A DNA stretch of 64,000 nucleotides, from contig NZ_FOGO01000004.1 in assembly GCF_900111245.1 (NCBI RefSeq), forward strand, positions 498,496 to 562,495, written 5' to 3'. Position numbers and translations under genes: made by a program. This document shows positions 1-8,485 of this stretch, in pieces; position 1 is the stretch's first letter; each line of letters opens with the position of its first letter. The notes under the pieces are model-generated. The model was not told where the DNA came from, ran no database searches, and saw only the letters and a program-made list of their open reading frames with translations. Source of the stretch: Streptomyces qinglanensis. GTDB lineage: Bacteria; Actinomycetota; Actinomycetes; Streptomycetales; Streptomycetaceae.

Positions 1-89
1 TGCTCGGGCTGGGGCGCGGTCGGTCCGCGTACCCACATGTGCGGTCCGGCGGGTGTCTGCCCGGCGGACCCCGGTGGGGGGACGCTCAT
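1..89 (-). CDS. Start of a hypothetical protein, cut by the left edge
   Basis: Twenty-nine codons read leftward from an ATG at 89 and run off the window, beginning MSVPPPGSAG and rich in Pro and Gly. A purine-rich AGAGGAGG lies about eleven bases upstream. The gene would be divergent from the lytic transglycosylase, with about 240 bases between them for promoters. The piece is too short to assign a family. A plus-strand frame is also open here until 183, so the call rests mainly on the ribosome binding site. Confidence 0.4.
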   Translation of the reverse strand, partial: MSVPPPGSAGQTPAGPHMWVRGPTAPQPE

Positions 90-331
90 CGCGTGTCCAG
101 CCTCCTCTCGTGCGACTGATGGCTCCTGTGGCTGCCGCAGGACTGCGGTGGGGTCGGAGTACTGGATGGTGAAGACGAATTGAACTGATTCGTCCTCGTT
201 CCCGTTCCGAAGTGCGAGCGCGTTGTACTCCGTCGGAGAGCCACAACGGGACTTCGGCAAAAGTGGTTCACCGTTCTTGACACTCGGTGGCGAACGGTGG
301 CGGTAGCGGTACGGAAGGGAGGAGGCAGCCG

Positions 332-1150
332 GTGAGCGAGAGCGGCGGAGCGTCCGGAAAGGCGGCCATGGTCGGCCTGGCCGGAACGGGCTGCGGCTGC
401 CTGATGCTGCCTCCCGCGGCGGCGGGCATCGTGGTCCTGCTGATCATCTTCGGCGGGCTGGGCGTCCTCTTCGCCCCGATCATCGCGCTGATCCTGCTCT
501 TCGGCGGCGGTGGCAGCGGAGCCGACAACCCGGAGGCCGACGTCGACGAGGACGCGGTCGCCGCGTCGGTCCAGGGCGACGGCAAGGGCGAGCTGGACGA
601 GAAGACCGTCCCCGAGGACCTGGCCGAGACCATCCAGGACGCCGGTGACATCTGCGACGCCATCGGCCCGGTCGTCATCGCGGCGCAGATCGAGCACGAG
701 TCGTCGTTCAACAAGGACATGCTCGGGCCGCACGGCGAGAAGGGCATCTCGCAACTCCCGCCGGAGAAGTTCGACGAGTTCGGCGAGGACGAGGACGACA
801 ACGACGAGACCTCGGCGACCGATCCCGAGGACTCGATCATGGCCCAGGGCCGTTACCTGTGCTCGCTCGCCAAGAGCGTCAAGCCGATCGTCGACAGCGG
901 CAGAGCCCCCGAGGACGAGGGCGTCCTGGACCTGACACTCGCGGCCTACGAGGTGGGCCTGGAGGCCGTCCAGGAAGCCAACGGCGTTCCCGAGGACAGC
1001 AAGGCCCAGAGCTATGTCATCACCGTCCGGTCCCTCTTCCCGCGGTTCGAGGGGATCGGCGGCTCGGTCGCGCCCTCCGAGTTCCCCGACTACGACGTCC
1101 CCGACGCCTCGGAGTCCCCGTCGCCCGACCCCGATCAGAGCGGAGAGTGA
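332..1150 (+). CDS. Membrane-anchored lytic transglycosylase-like (SLT) protein
   Basis: Probably cleaves peptidoglycan glycan strands at the cell surface. The GTG at 332 is chosen because GGGAGGAGG lies six to seven bases upstream; an in-frame GTG at 287 has no such site. Residues about 20-58 form a glycine-rich double membrane segment, followed by an acidic linker. The SLT-like domain begins near 105 with QIEHESSF (candidate catalytic Glu123). It continues with GISQLPP, the DPEDSIMAQGRYLCSL stretch and AAYEVG, the positions where lysozyme-like transglycosylases have ESGFN, GLMQ and AAYNAG. The Asn-Ala to Glu-Val change in the last motif is atypical, and an acidic loop interrupts the domain near 165. 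The C-terminus is Pro/Ser/Asp-rich. Similar proteins occur in conjugation-type or cell-wall loci, but nothing visible here decides the pathway. The next gene overlaps by four bases. Confidence 0.75.
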   Translation: MSESGGASGKAAMVGLAGTGCGCLMLPPAAAGIVVLLIIFGGLGVLFAPIIALILLFGGGGSGADNPEADVDEDAVAASVQGDGKGELDEKTVPEDLAETIQDAGDICDAIGPVVIAAQIEHESSFNKDMLGPHGEKGISQLPPEKFDEFGEDEDDNDETSATDPEDSIMAQGRYLCSLAKSVKPIVDSGRAPEDEGVLDLTLAAYEVGLEAVQEANGVPEDSKAQSYVITVRSLFPRFEGIGGSVAPSEFPDYDVPDASESPSPDPDQSGE

Positions 1151-2160
1151 GCCGCATGCCCGACACCACCGACGGCCCGGCGCACGGTCACCGCTCGGAA
1201 CCGGGCGGCGACAGTGCTCCTCCGCTCCTCGCGGACCGCTTCGAGGCCCTCATCGCCCGCAACGGCAGCGTGGCGCTCAACGGGGAGCGCCTGCCGGTGG
1301 CGAGTGGGGAAGAGGTCCATGTCGCGGTCCTCGACGCGATACACCGCGCAGCCCAGGAGCGCGGCGAGCCGGTCGAGGCGACCGTTCTCGATCTGCGGGA
1401 GGGCGGATACGCGACCCATATCCGCGTCGCACCGGACGGGTCGAGCCAACTGGTGGAGCCGCAGGCGGAGGTGGCCGCGGGGGAGCCGTCCGCGACCGGC
1501 CCGGAGCCGTCCGGGGAGCCCGGTTCCGAGGCGGCCCAGGGCGGGCCCGAAGCGGCGGCCCCGCCCGCACCCGGTGGACCCGCGCCGGAATCAACGGCAC
1601 CGGAAACGCGCGCTGTTGTATCCCCGCTGCCCGGCCCGGAGCCGGACGCGTCGGAACCCGTGGCCGGGCCCGCCGAACCGGTCGCCGGACCCACCGGGCC
1701 GATGGTCCCCGGTGAGCTGGCGGAGGCCGTGGCCCATATCAACCGGGCCGCGGCGGACGGCGAGGCGCAGCGCGCGATGGTGCTCGCGTTCCGGCTGCGG
1801 GAGCACGCGGTGCGCAGCTACGGAGAGGAGCACCCCTACGCCCTGGAGGCCCGTGATCTGGAGGCGTTCGTCGCCCGCCAGGGCGGCAACTACGGGAAGG
1901 CGGCGGGGGCCTATCTGGAGCTCACCCGGATCTGCCACCAGCAGGGCGACCACCGTGCGTACGGGTATCTGCGGCGCGCGGTCGGCAACTGGTATCTGCT
2001 CGCGGACCCGAAGAAGGTGCTGACGCTCGGGCAGGCGCTGCTCGAAGCATGGTCGCTGCTCGCGGCGCAGGGGGGACCTGCGGCGGACGACACGACGCTG
2101 CCGCGCCATATGCGGCTGCGGATGGACGCGTTGGCGGACACCGCGGGCAGGCCGACGTGA
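1147..2160 (+). CDS. Hypothetical protein, Pro/Glu-rich linker plus helical TPR-like C-terminus
   Basis: Starts at a GTG that overlaps the stop of the transglycosylase gene (GTGA), so the two are probably translated together; an ATG three codons later is the alternative. An N-terminal domain (about residues 20-105) is followed by an Ala/Pro/Glu-rich low-complexity linker to about 195. The C-terminal part is helical (AVAHINRAAADGEAQRA, then EARDLEAFVARQ and YLELTRICHQQGD) and resembles tetratricopeptide repeats. There is no signal peptide or membrane segment. The overlap suggests a cytoplasmic partner or scaffold for the membrane-bound transglycosylase, but that is inferred from position alone. 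Confidence 0.7.
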   Translation: MSRMPDTTDGPAHGHRSEPGGDSAPPLLADRFEALIARNGSVALNGERLPVASGEEVHVAVLDAIHRAAQERGEPVEATVLDLREGGYATHIRVAPDGSSQLVEPQAEVAAGEPSATGPEPSGEPGSEAAQGGPEAAAPPAPGGPAPESTAPETRAVVSPLPGPEPDASEPVAGPAEPVAGPTGPMVPGELAEAVAHINRAAADGEAQRAMVLAFRLREHAVRSYGEEHPYALEARDLEAFVARQGGNYGKAAGAYLELTRICHQQGDHRAYGYLRRAVGNWYLLADPKKVLTLGQALLEAWSLLAAQGGPAADDTTLPRHMRLRMDALADTAGRPT

Positions 2161-2332
2161 CGACCGGGTGCCCGATGTCCGAGGTCTGACATGTCTTCAG
2201 GCCGGGGAAGGCCGCACGGTCCCGAGGGCGACACAGTTCACAACGGGCGGAGAGGAGACCGCTGACCAGCAACATCAATATTCGATTGACGGCGAGGGCT
2301 GCCCTTTGAGGGCGGCCCCGCCGCCGACGTGT

Positions 2333-2346
2333 GTGACCGGCGTCAC
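2333..2346. promoter_or_regulatory. Crp-like operator (GTGACCGGCGTCAC)
   Basis: The 14-mer fits the GTG-N6-GNCAC pattern reported for Streptomyces Crp and has GTGAC/GTCAC arms around CGGC. It lies about 260 bases upstream of the ECF sigma factor start, in the 445-base gap 2161-2605. No gene is seen in that gap, and no promoter hexamers could be assigned with confidence. Confidence 0.45.
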
Positions 2347-2605
2347 GCAATCCCTCCGATCTGTCGTGAACTTCCGCCGCAGGGTGCGCATCTAATCCCT
2401 CGTAAAGCACGGAAGACACTGGTTTAGCGGGAAAAGACTGTCTACGCCCAATTTGTACTGCGCTGTGCGCATTTCACGGAAGGGCGAACGGTCGTCAACG
2501 GCATGTGGACCTTCCCTCGCGACTCTCTGCCATGTGAGGGGGCCGCTGTGCGTGTCCCGGGGCCGGTCCGTCGTCGTCGGCGGCATGATTCGAGGGGTTG
2601 GAACC

Positions 2606-3175
2606 GTGAGTTGGATCGTCTTGGGGTCTGAGGGCGCGGCCAGCGCCCAGGAGCGGGCGATGCGCTCGCTCTACGAGCAGCACGCTCGGCCGTTACAGGG
2701 TTATGTGCTGCAGTTGCTCGGTGGTGACGTGCAGCGCGCCGAGGACGTCGTCCAGGAGACGCTGCTGCGCTGCTGGCGCAATCAGCAACTCGTCGGCTCG
2801 GGGCAGGACCTGCGTCCTTGGTTGTTCAAGGTGGCGCGCAACCTCGTCATCGACGACTACCGCCTGCGCCGGGCCCGCCCCAAGGAGGTCGACGGTGCCG
2901 CCTGGTTGGAGGACGTGCTCTCCGAGGCCGACGATGTCGACCAGGTGCTCTCCTCGCTGGTCCTGGTCGAGGCGTTCCGGACGCTGTCGCACGCGCACCG
3001 CGAGGTGCTGTACGAGACGTACTACACCGGAAGGTCGACCCGTGAGGTCTCCCATGTGCTCGGCATACCCCCGGGCACGGTGAAGTCGCGGCTCTACCAC
3101 GCGGTGCGGAAGCTGCGGCTGGCCCTGGACGTTCCCGGGGCGGTGGCGGAGAAGCCCGCCGCCCCGGCGAAGTAG
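2606..3175 (+). CDS. ECF-type RNA polymerase sigma factor
   Basis: Directs RNA polymerase to a dedicated promoter set. The GTG at 2606 is preceded by GAGGGG at 2592-2597; an in-frame ATG at 2585 lacks a comparable site. At about 190 residues it has the usual two ECF domains. Region 2 covers residues about 15-85 (LYEQHARPLQGYV, AEDVVQETLLRCWRN, RPWLFKVARNLVIDDYRLRR). Region 4 covers about 125-180 (VLYETYYTGRSTREVSHVLG, then PPGTVKSRLYHAVRKLRLAL). No anti-sigma gene adjoins: the downstream gene is convergent and unrelated, so this is an orphan ECF factor in this locus. Two strong hairpins follow. The promoter specificity cannot be read from the sequence. Confidence 0.93.
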   Translation: MSWIVLGSEGAASAQERAMRSLYEQHARPLQGYVLQLLGGDVQRAEDVVQETLLRCWRNQQLVGSGQDLRPWLFKVARNLVIDDYRLRRARPKEVDGAAWLEDVLSEADDVDQVLSSLVLVEAFRTLSHAHREVLYETYYTGRSTREVSHVLGIPPGTVKSRLYHAVRKLRLALDVPGAVAEKPAAPAK

Positions 3176-3214
3176 CCGGTGGTCGGGGTGCAGGGGAGAT
3201 CCGTCCCCGACTCG

Positions 3215-3250
3215 CCGTGCGGCGCCGGACATGGAGCCGGTGCCGCACGG
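3215..3250 (+). terminator. Hairpin downstream of the sigma factor gene
   Basis: A 14-bp stem (CCGTGCGGCGCCGG paired with CCGGTGCCGCACGG, one G-U pair) closes an eight-base loop, 40 bases after the sigma factor stop. There is no U-tract, as is usual for actinobacterial terminators. Confidence 0.6.
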
Positions 3251-3297
3251 CCGGGCGGACCCCGGAGGGATGCCGCGGAGTGGGCCCCGGCGCACGC

Positions 3298-3329
3298 CGA
3301 GGCGCTGTCCGGCGTGGGACAGCGCCTCG
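3298..3329. terminator. Bidirectional hairpin between convergent genes
   Basis: A perfect 13-bp stem (CGAGGCGCTGTCC with its complement) surrounds a GGCGTG loop. It sits between the convergent sigma factor and DUF4232 genes, so it can end transcription from both sides. Confidence 0.75.
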
Positions 3330-3351
3330 TGCAGGCAGTTGCGGAGCGTGT

Positions 3352-3942
3352 TCAGCCGATGTGTGCGTCGGTGGCCAGCGCGGTGACCTCCAGCCGGCCG
3401 TGGTCCACCCAGGAGGGGAACTTCAACGTCTTGTGCGTGGTGTTGGCCGGCGGTGTGACCTGAAGGTACGCGGCGTCCCGGGCGTCGGACGTCCCGGTGT
3501 TGGCGTGCGTCCAGGAGATCACGGCCGCCACGCTCGCGCCGTCCTCGAGTGCGATCGTCTTCTTGCCGGGGTCCTTCGCGTACCAGGTGTCGCCCCAGTG
3601 CACGGACGAGCTGAGCGTCCGGTGGCCGGAGTCCTCCAGGCCGAGGCCGGGGTAGCCACGCAGGTTGCAGGTGTGACCGCTGGTGTTCTTCAGCTTGAGG
3701 ACGACGCCTTCATGGTTCATCCCCCCGCCGAGCTTCTGTCCGAAGGAGGCGGTCAGCCCCGAGGTGCTGCAGGTGGGCGCGCTGCTTGCCGCCTGGCCGC
3801 CGAGCGCCTGGCTGCCGAGCGCCTGGGCTGCTCCCGCACCGGCGAGGCCGAGGCCCGCGGCGGCTGCGACGGCCAGCCCCGCGGCGCCGAAGCGCTGTGC
3901 CGCCCGTCCGCGTGCCGTGCTGTTGCGGTGCTGCTCAGTCAT
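3352..3942 (-). CDS. Secreted DUF4232-type protein
   Basis: About 196 residues. The ATG at 3942 is preceded by GAGAGGGGA at a normal distance; an upstream in-frame ATG at 4020 has none. Residues about 15-40 form an Ala/Gly-rich export signal ending near AQA. The mature part carries the DUF4232 pattern: an early Cys (APTCSTSGLTAS), then VVLKLKNTSGHTCNLRGYPG and the GDTWYAKDPG and ISWTHANTG stretches. These are Ig-like beta-sandwich proteins common in Streptomyces, with no known enzymatic role; the two cysteines may form a disulfide. A Crp-like site lies about 100 bases upstream. Confidence 0.85.
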   Translation of the reverse strand: MTEQHRNSTARGRAAQRFGAAGLAVAAAAGLGLAGAGAAQALGSQALGGQAASSAPTCSTSGLTASFGQKLGGGMNHEGVVLKLKNTSGHTCNLRGYPGLGLEDSGHRTLSSSVHWGDTWYAKDPGKKTIALEDGASVAAVISWTHANTGTSDARDAAYLQVTPPANTTHKTLKFPSWVDHGRLEVTALATDAHIG

Positions 3943-4040
3943 GTCGGGTATTCCCCTCTCAATCGGGGTGCATGGCCGGTTTACGGAAGATGTGATGCGC
4001 TCACGCCGCGAAAAGTTCACCGGATGGCCCGACGTGCCAT

Positions 4041-4054
4041 GTGACGCCGGTCAC
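4041..4054. promoter_or_regulatory. Second Crp-like operator (GTGACGCCGGTCAC)
   Basis: Fits GTG-N6-GNCAC and is the exact reverse complement of the site at 2333-2346. It lies about 100 bases upstream of the DUF4232 start on the minus strand. Confidence 0.45.
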
Positions 4055-4919
4055 GCCGATGTTCACGTCGTTGCGGAGTGCTCGTCCGGAAGCCCGCCCG
4101 ACGTCGTCCGGCTGTGCCGCGCGGAGCAGGGTGTTCCCCCGCGTCCCTTGCGCTCCCGCTGATCTCGTCGGCGGTTCCCCGTCGCGGTGGCTGCCTGCCG
4201 CCCGCTGCGTGTCGCTCTGGCTCTGGGGGGGGGGAGGAATGTTCGCCGGTGGGGCTCCCCGGAGCCGCGGGGATCCGGCGTTCCGGGGTCCTGGCGGTGC
4301 ACGTCGCAGACCGGGGAGGGGGCGGAGGCGGTCCGACGCGGGCGGGTGCCCTCGCGGCGGTGCCCCCGGCCGTCCGGTGCAAGCGGGCCGGGGGCACCTG
4401 GTGCCTGAAAGGCTCCCGGCCGGGCCAACAGCCGGGTGGGCGCGCTCCGGAGGATCCGCCTTTCTGTGGGGTTGCGTGTCGCATTTCGTGGTGCATTTCG
4501 GAGTGCGCTCCGCTGAAGCATCCGCCCTTCCGCAGTGCTCCAGTGGATTTCCATTCAGTGGTCACGAGGCCGGTGCCTGCAAGAGAAGCGGTGAATAACC
4601 CCCCGAGGGAGCGGAACGGATGCGTCGGGGGCGCATGACCTGGGCAGGGGGCGCATCGCCGCGCTGTCGTCCCCGGAAGCGGAATGCCCGCCGCCCGCGT
4701 CACGGAATCCGAACAGCGGAGGAATCCGAACGAGCGAGGAATGCGACCAGCGGATAATCGACCGCCGGGCGCGGCGTAATCCTCCGGGGCGGCCGCGGTG
4801 CGCGCGGGTGAAGAAACGTCTCCTTGTTCCGTCCGAAAGCGGGAGCGCACGGTGGCGCCGGGGCCGACCGGAGCGGCGGTGCCGCCGACTGTCCGCGGGA
4901 GGTGACGGCGGACCGGCCG
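4055..4919. other. Long intergenic stretch without a supportable gene
   Basis: Several frames are open on both strands simply because the DNA is GC-rich. None has a ribosome binding site together with a plausible protein. The stretch holds a run of ten G near 4217 and short imperfect direct repeats (GAATCCGAAC-AGCG-type units) around 4705-4755. Confidence 0.5.
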
Positions 4920-5090
4920 TCACCGGGGCGGCTCCTCCTCGCGCTCGCCCTCGGCCTGCGAGGGAGTGGTGCGCGGGCAGTCGGGGTGCTCCGCCTTGCG
5001 CCGCTCGGCGGGCGAGAGGGAACGTGTCTCCGCGAAGCCGTTGTCGCGCTCGCCCTCCGCCTGGGAGGGCATCGGGGTCTGGTCACTCAT
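4920..5090 (-). CDS. Small acidic hydrophilic protein with two PSQAEGER repeats
   Basis: Fifty-six residues starting MSDQTPMPSQAEGERD. The start is favoured because GAGAGGAG lies six bases upstream of the ATG; an ATG eight codons earlier has no such site. The octamer PSQAEGER occurs near the start and again near the end, with an SPAERRKAEHPD segment between. There is no membrane segment, cysteine or signal, and the protein is probably unstructured. It lies downstream of and on the same strand as the polysaccharide lyase gene, about 140 bases away. Function unknown. Confidence 0.55.
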   Translation of the reverse strand: MSDQTPMPSQAEGERDNGFAETRSLSPAERRKAEHPDCPRTTPSQAEGEREEEPPR

Positions 5091-5231
5091 CGTGTCGCTC
5101 CTCTCACTGGGCACACGGGCCGTGGCGGCCGCGCACGGCCCACCCGCCCCCGGGTACCCAGCGGACCGGACAGCACCCGGCGGCGGAGAGCGGCGGAACG
5201 GCCCTGGCCAGGACAGCTCCCCGGGGGCCGC

Positions 5232-7847
5232 TCAGCGCAGGGTGACGGTGAAGGTGCGCCCGTAGGCGTGCCGTGTGCGGACGACGAGGAGGGTGCCGCC
5301 GCGGACGTGGCGTACGCCGACGCCCGGCGCGGGGGAGACGGGCTGTAGCCGCCGGCCGTGCAGCAGCAGCGTGAGCCGGTCGCGGTGCATCGTGGGGTCG
5401 GAGACGGCGACGGTCACCTCCCGTTGGCGCCGCGGCCCGCTGTGCGGCTCCCGGCGGACGAGGACCGAGGCCGGACCGTCGAGGCGCAGTCCCGCGACCG
5501 TCTGCGGCCCGCGGTCGAAGCAGTTCACGGCGAGCAGACCGAGGCCGGTGTGCCGCACCGCCTGGAGCCGGGTGGTGTTGGCGAGCACGGACAGCGGGCC
5601 GTCGTGGGCCCCGTACCGGCGCAGAGCGTGCTCGGAGGCGTGCGGCACGAGCGCGTAGGCCAGCGCGCGCGGTGCGGCACCCGCCTCCTGGCGGAATCCG
5701 GCGCGGAAGAGCTGCCGGGTGACGGGGGTGTCCGGGTTCGCGGTGCGGACCAGGCGGCGGCTGCGGGTGACGGTCTCCAGCCCGACGGTGACCGGGTGGC
5801 GCTCCGCGCCGGGCGAGTCGAGGAACGCGTACCCGACGGCCGCCCCGCGCGTCTCGTCCGCATACCGCAGCCAGCGCAGCGGTGCGGTGCCCGTGGCGGT
5901 CGTCCGCCGGTCGCCGTCCCCGTCCTCCGCGCTGATCCGCAGCACGTCGCCCGGAGGCGCGATGCGGGCGTCCACGGTCGTGGTGACCGCGCGTCCGGCC
6001 CGGTCGCCGACCCCCGCGGCCAGCACCACGATCTCGTCGTCCAGCAGGAACCACGACTTGGTCGCGGTCGCGTTCCGGTACACCGTGAAGTCGTCCGGCA
6101 GCCGGTCGCGTTCGGCGTAGGCGACGTCGTCGGACTGGACCATCCCGGCCGCTCCGCAGGCGTCCAGTACGGTGCCGCCCGAGTGGCGGGCGGTGCCGCG
6201 TGGGAAGTACACGTAGGTGTTCTGCGACTCGGACGAGGGCGTGAAGTGCAGCGGGTGGTCCGGGTTGTCGTAGTACGGCGTCCCGTACAGCTCCGGTACG
6301 GTCCTGCGGTGCTCCTCCGGAGCGGTGACGCCCGCCAGTTCGGTGGGCGGGACGGCGGTGTAGTAGTCGACTCCGAACGCCTGCCGCTGGTCCTCCCCGG
6401 CCAGGTAGAGGTAGTAGGCGCCGTCTCCCTGGAACCACGGCATCAGGTTCTCGCCGCTCATGTACTCGTACTTGCTGATCCGCTCCGAACTGCGGGCGAG
6501 CGCGAACGCGTGGCCGGGGCGGCGGTGCACCGTGCGGTCCATCGCGTCGAAGGCGGTGCAGCGCGCCGCGGGATTCAGGTCCTCGGCCGGTACCGAACCG
6601 TCCGCCAGGATGGCGGCGTGGCGCACCACGGTGAGCGGAGAGGCGAAGCGGGCGGGGTCGGGCGGCGCCGCCGACACCGTCTGCAGATACTTCACATAGC
6701 TCTTGAGCGCGGTGGCCCGTGCGCCGTCCGCATACGCCGTCAGATCGGTGACCGCTTCCGCGACGGTGGCGCAGTCGGCGTAGCCGCCGCCGGTACGGGA
6801 GACGGCCCGGCCCTTGACGATCTCCATCATCCAGCCCTCGAAGACGACCGGGGCGAAGCCGTCGGTCACCCACCGGTGCACCACCGGCACCAGTGCCTCG
6901 GTGCGCGCGTACCCCGTGCCGTCCAGGAACCCGAGGGTCTGCACCGCACGGGCCAGCAGCCCCTTCCCATACGATCCGGTGTAGGCGACGGACGCGTGCT
7001 GGATGAACGACCCGTCCGCGTAGTGCCCGTCGGTCACGCCGTGCCGGAGCCGGTAGGGGTCCACCGTCGCGTAGACGGTGAGCTGGTCCTCCAGCGCCTT
7101 GCCGATGCGGGCCCCGTCGTCCAGCAGCGCTCCTTGCAGGATGCGGTTGGTGGTGATGTCGGCGAGGTTGGCACCGGTGTGGAACCGTGAGTCGAGATCG
7201 ACGTCGCCGTCCTTGCCGTGGCGCAGATAGGCGTCCATGGAGTCGATGTAGCGGCCCAGCAGCCCGGGGTGCTGCGCCGCGGCGTCCTCGGCGAGCAGCA
7301 CCAGGGTGGCGGTGACGCTGGTGGAGATGCCGATCTCCCAGGTGAACCAGTTGCCGTAGTAGCCCTGCGACTGGTCGCCGTAGTAGCGCTCGTGGAGCAG
7401 GACGAGGCCGTCCAGGACCCGGCGCCGGGTGGCCGTGTCGTGCGGCGGGCCGCCGGGCGGGACGCCCGGGCTCCGGGAGGCCAGGGCGATCTCGTACAGC
7501 TTCCTGAAGGACGTGTTGAGGTGGCTGTCGCTGCTGCCGAGCGGCAGGCCGCGGAAGAGCTCCCCGTCGCCCGCGGCCGCCATGTCGGCCAGATGGCCGC
7601 GCGCCGCCTCGGTGACCGCTGCCAGCTTCGCCGCTGTCTCCGGCCGCGCGTTGGACTCCGCCGTACCGGCCAGGATCGCGCGCGCGTTGTCCAGCAGCCG
7701 TTCGGTTCCCGCGTCGGCGCCGCCGCCCGGAGTGCCGTCCGCACCGGGCCGGGCGGCATCGGCTGCGAGAGCTTCGGGTGCCGGGAGCACCGCTGCCAGC
7801 CCCGCGGCGGACAGCAGCGAGAGCACATGTCGACGGGGGATCTCCAT
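5232..7847 (-). CDS. Tat-exported polysaccharide lyase family 8 (hyaluronate/chondroitin/xanthan lyase type)
   Basis: Cleaves uronic-acid-containing polysaccharides outside the cell by beta-elimination. Length is 871 residues, normal for the family. The ATG at 7847 follows GGGAGG and opens a twin-arginine signal (RRHVLSLLSAAGLAAVL) ending near ALA. The alpha/alpha-barrel catalytic part contains NWFTWEIG at about 166, TGANLADITTN with the candidate catalytic Asn at 227 or 234, and GSFIQHASVAYTGSYG with His284 and Tyr293. The His-Tyr spacing of nine equals that of characterised PL8 enzymes. RSSERISKYEYMSGEN near 445-460 supplies further active-site residues. The C-terminal third is beta-sandwich. 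The exact substrate within the family cannot be told. No transporter or glycosidase adjoins it. Confidence 0.92.
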   Translation of the reverse strand: MEIPRRHVLSLLSAAGLAAVLPAPEALAADAARPGADGTPGGGADAGTERLLDNARAILAGTAESNARPETAAKLAAVTEAARGHLADMAAAGDGELFRGLPLGSSDSHLNTSFRKLYEIALASRSPGVPPGGPPHDTATRRRVLDGLVLLHERYYGDQSQGYYGNWFTWEIGISTSVTATLVLLAEDAAAQHPGLLGRYIDSMDAYLRHGKDGDVDLDSRFHTGANLADITTNRILQGALLDDGARIGKALEDQLTVYATVDPYRLRHGVTDGHYADGSFIQHASVAYTGSYGKGLLARAVQTLGFLDGTGYARTEALVPVVHRWVTDGFAPVVFEGWMMEIVKGRAVSRTGGGYADCATVAEAVTDLTAYADGARATALKSYVKYLQTVSAAPPDPARFASPLTVVRHAAILADGSVPAEDLNPAARCTAFDAMDRTVHRRPGHAFALARSSERISKYEYMSGENLMPWFQGDGAYYLYLAGEDQRQAFGVDYYTAVPPTELAGVTAPEEHRRTVPELYGTPYYDNPDHPLHFTPSSESQNTYVYFPRGTARHSGGTVLDACGAAGMVQSDDVAYAERDRLPDDFTVYRNATATKSWFLLDDEIVVLAAGVGDRAGRAVTTTVDARIAPPGDVLRISAEDGDGDRRTTATGTAPLRWLRYADETRGAAVGYAFLDSPGAERHPVTVGLETVTRSRRLVRTANPDTPVTRQLFRAGFRQEAGAAPRALAYALVPHASEHALRRYGAHDGPLSVLANTTRLQAVRHTGLGLLAVNCFDRGPQTVAGLRLDGPASVLVRREPHSGPRRQREVTVAVSDPTMHRDRLTLLLHGRRLQPVSPAPGVGVRHVRGGTLLVVRTRHAYGRTFTVTLR

Positions 7848-8090
7848 GGGGCCTCCCTGGGGGAGCCGGACCGGCGTGGCGCAGGCATCACGCAGTGAAA
7901 CAGCCGCCGGGTGCCCCGACAACACCCCGCGCACCCCGGATCGGAGCCGGGCCGCGCTGGCGTGGCATGCCGGGAAGCCGGACCCGCAGCGGGCACTCTC
8001 GAAGCCGACAGTGGATCACGCCGCATGAAGATGCCCCCCAGGGGTACGCGGACCCGGCGGAACGGAACGGCGCGGAAGGGAGCGACAGTC

Positions 8091-8138
8091 ATGGCAGTTC
8101 GGCACGTACGGCATCCATCCGGGGCGCGGGCCCGATGA
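8091..8138 (+). CDS. Possible 15-residue leader peptide coupled to nuoA
   Basis: An ATG with a strong GGAAGGGAG ribosome site about eight bases upstream opens the frame MAVRHVRHPSGARAR. Its stop codon overlaps the nuoA start (ATGA at 8135-8138). nuoA itself has no convincing ribosome site, so translation of this short frame may deliver ribosomes to nuoA. There is no run of one amino acid that would indicate attenuation. It could also be fortuitous. Confidence 0.4.
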   Translation: MAVRHVRHPSGARAR

Positions 8139-8485
8139 GTGGTCTCACCGCCGCGGTGGCGCTGCTGGGGATCGCCCTGCTCGGAGTCGGTGCCCTCTAC
8201 GCGGCCGCCCGTGCACTGCGCGGTCCTGCCGACCCGCTGCCCGCCGGACCGTTCAACTCGGGGCTGGCACCGAGCGAGCACGCGGTCAGCCGCTTCCACG
8301 TCCGCTGGTACACGGTCACGATGCTCTTTCTCGCCTTCGACATGGAGATGGTGTTCATGTATCCGTGGACGCGGGTCGTCTCCGCGGTGGGGGCGAGCGC
8401 GGTGACGGAGATGTTCGTCTTCCTCGCGGTGCTGGTCGCGGGTGTGGTGTACGCCTGGCGGGAGGGCGCGCTGCGATGGACCTGA
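8135..8485 (+). CDS. nuoA: NADH-quinone oxidoreductase subunit A (secondary complex I)
   Basis: Membrane subunit at the junction of the peripheral and membrane arms of complex I. Its 116 residues form three transmembrane helices. It has the family-defining pattern: PFNSGLAPSEHAVSRFHVRWYTVTMLFLAFDMEMVFMYPW corresponds to the usual YECG...RFxVRFYLVAxLFxxFDxExxFLxPW, but the conserved Cys of the YECG loop is replaced by Gly (FNSGLA). In working complex I that loop lies by the quinone cavity, so its loss fits the absent redox subunits here. First gene of a tightly packed operon; the next start lies ten bases inside its 3' end. Confidence 0.93.
   Translation: MSGLTAAVALLGIALLGVGALYAAARALRGPADPLPAGPFNSGLAPSEHAVSRFHVRWYTVTMLFLAFDMEMVFMYPWTRVVSAVGASAVTEMFVFLAVLVAGVVYAWREGALRWT

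Noticed and set aside
1..183. Plus-strand open frame at the left edge
   Set aside because: Translation is Cys/Gly/Pro-rich without recognisable features, and the minus-strand start at 89 has a ribosome site; not called as a gene.
4017..4850. Minus-strand open frame of 277 codons in the long gap
   Set aside because: Arg/Pro-rich translation, no ribosome site, and competing frames of similar length on the other strand.
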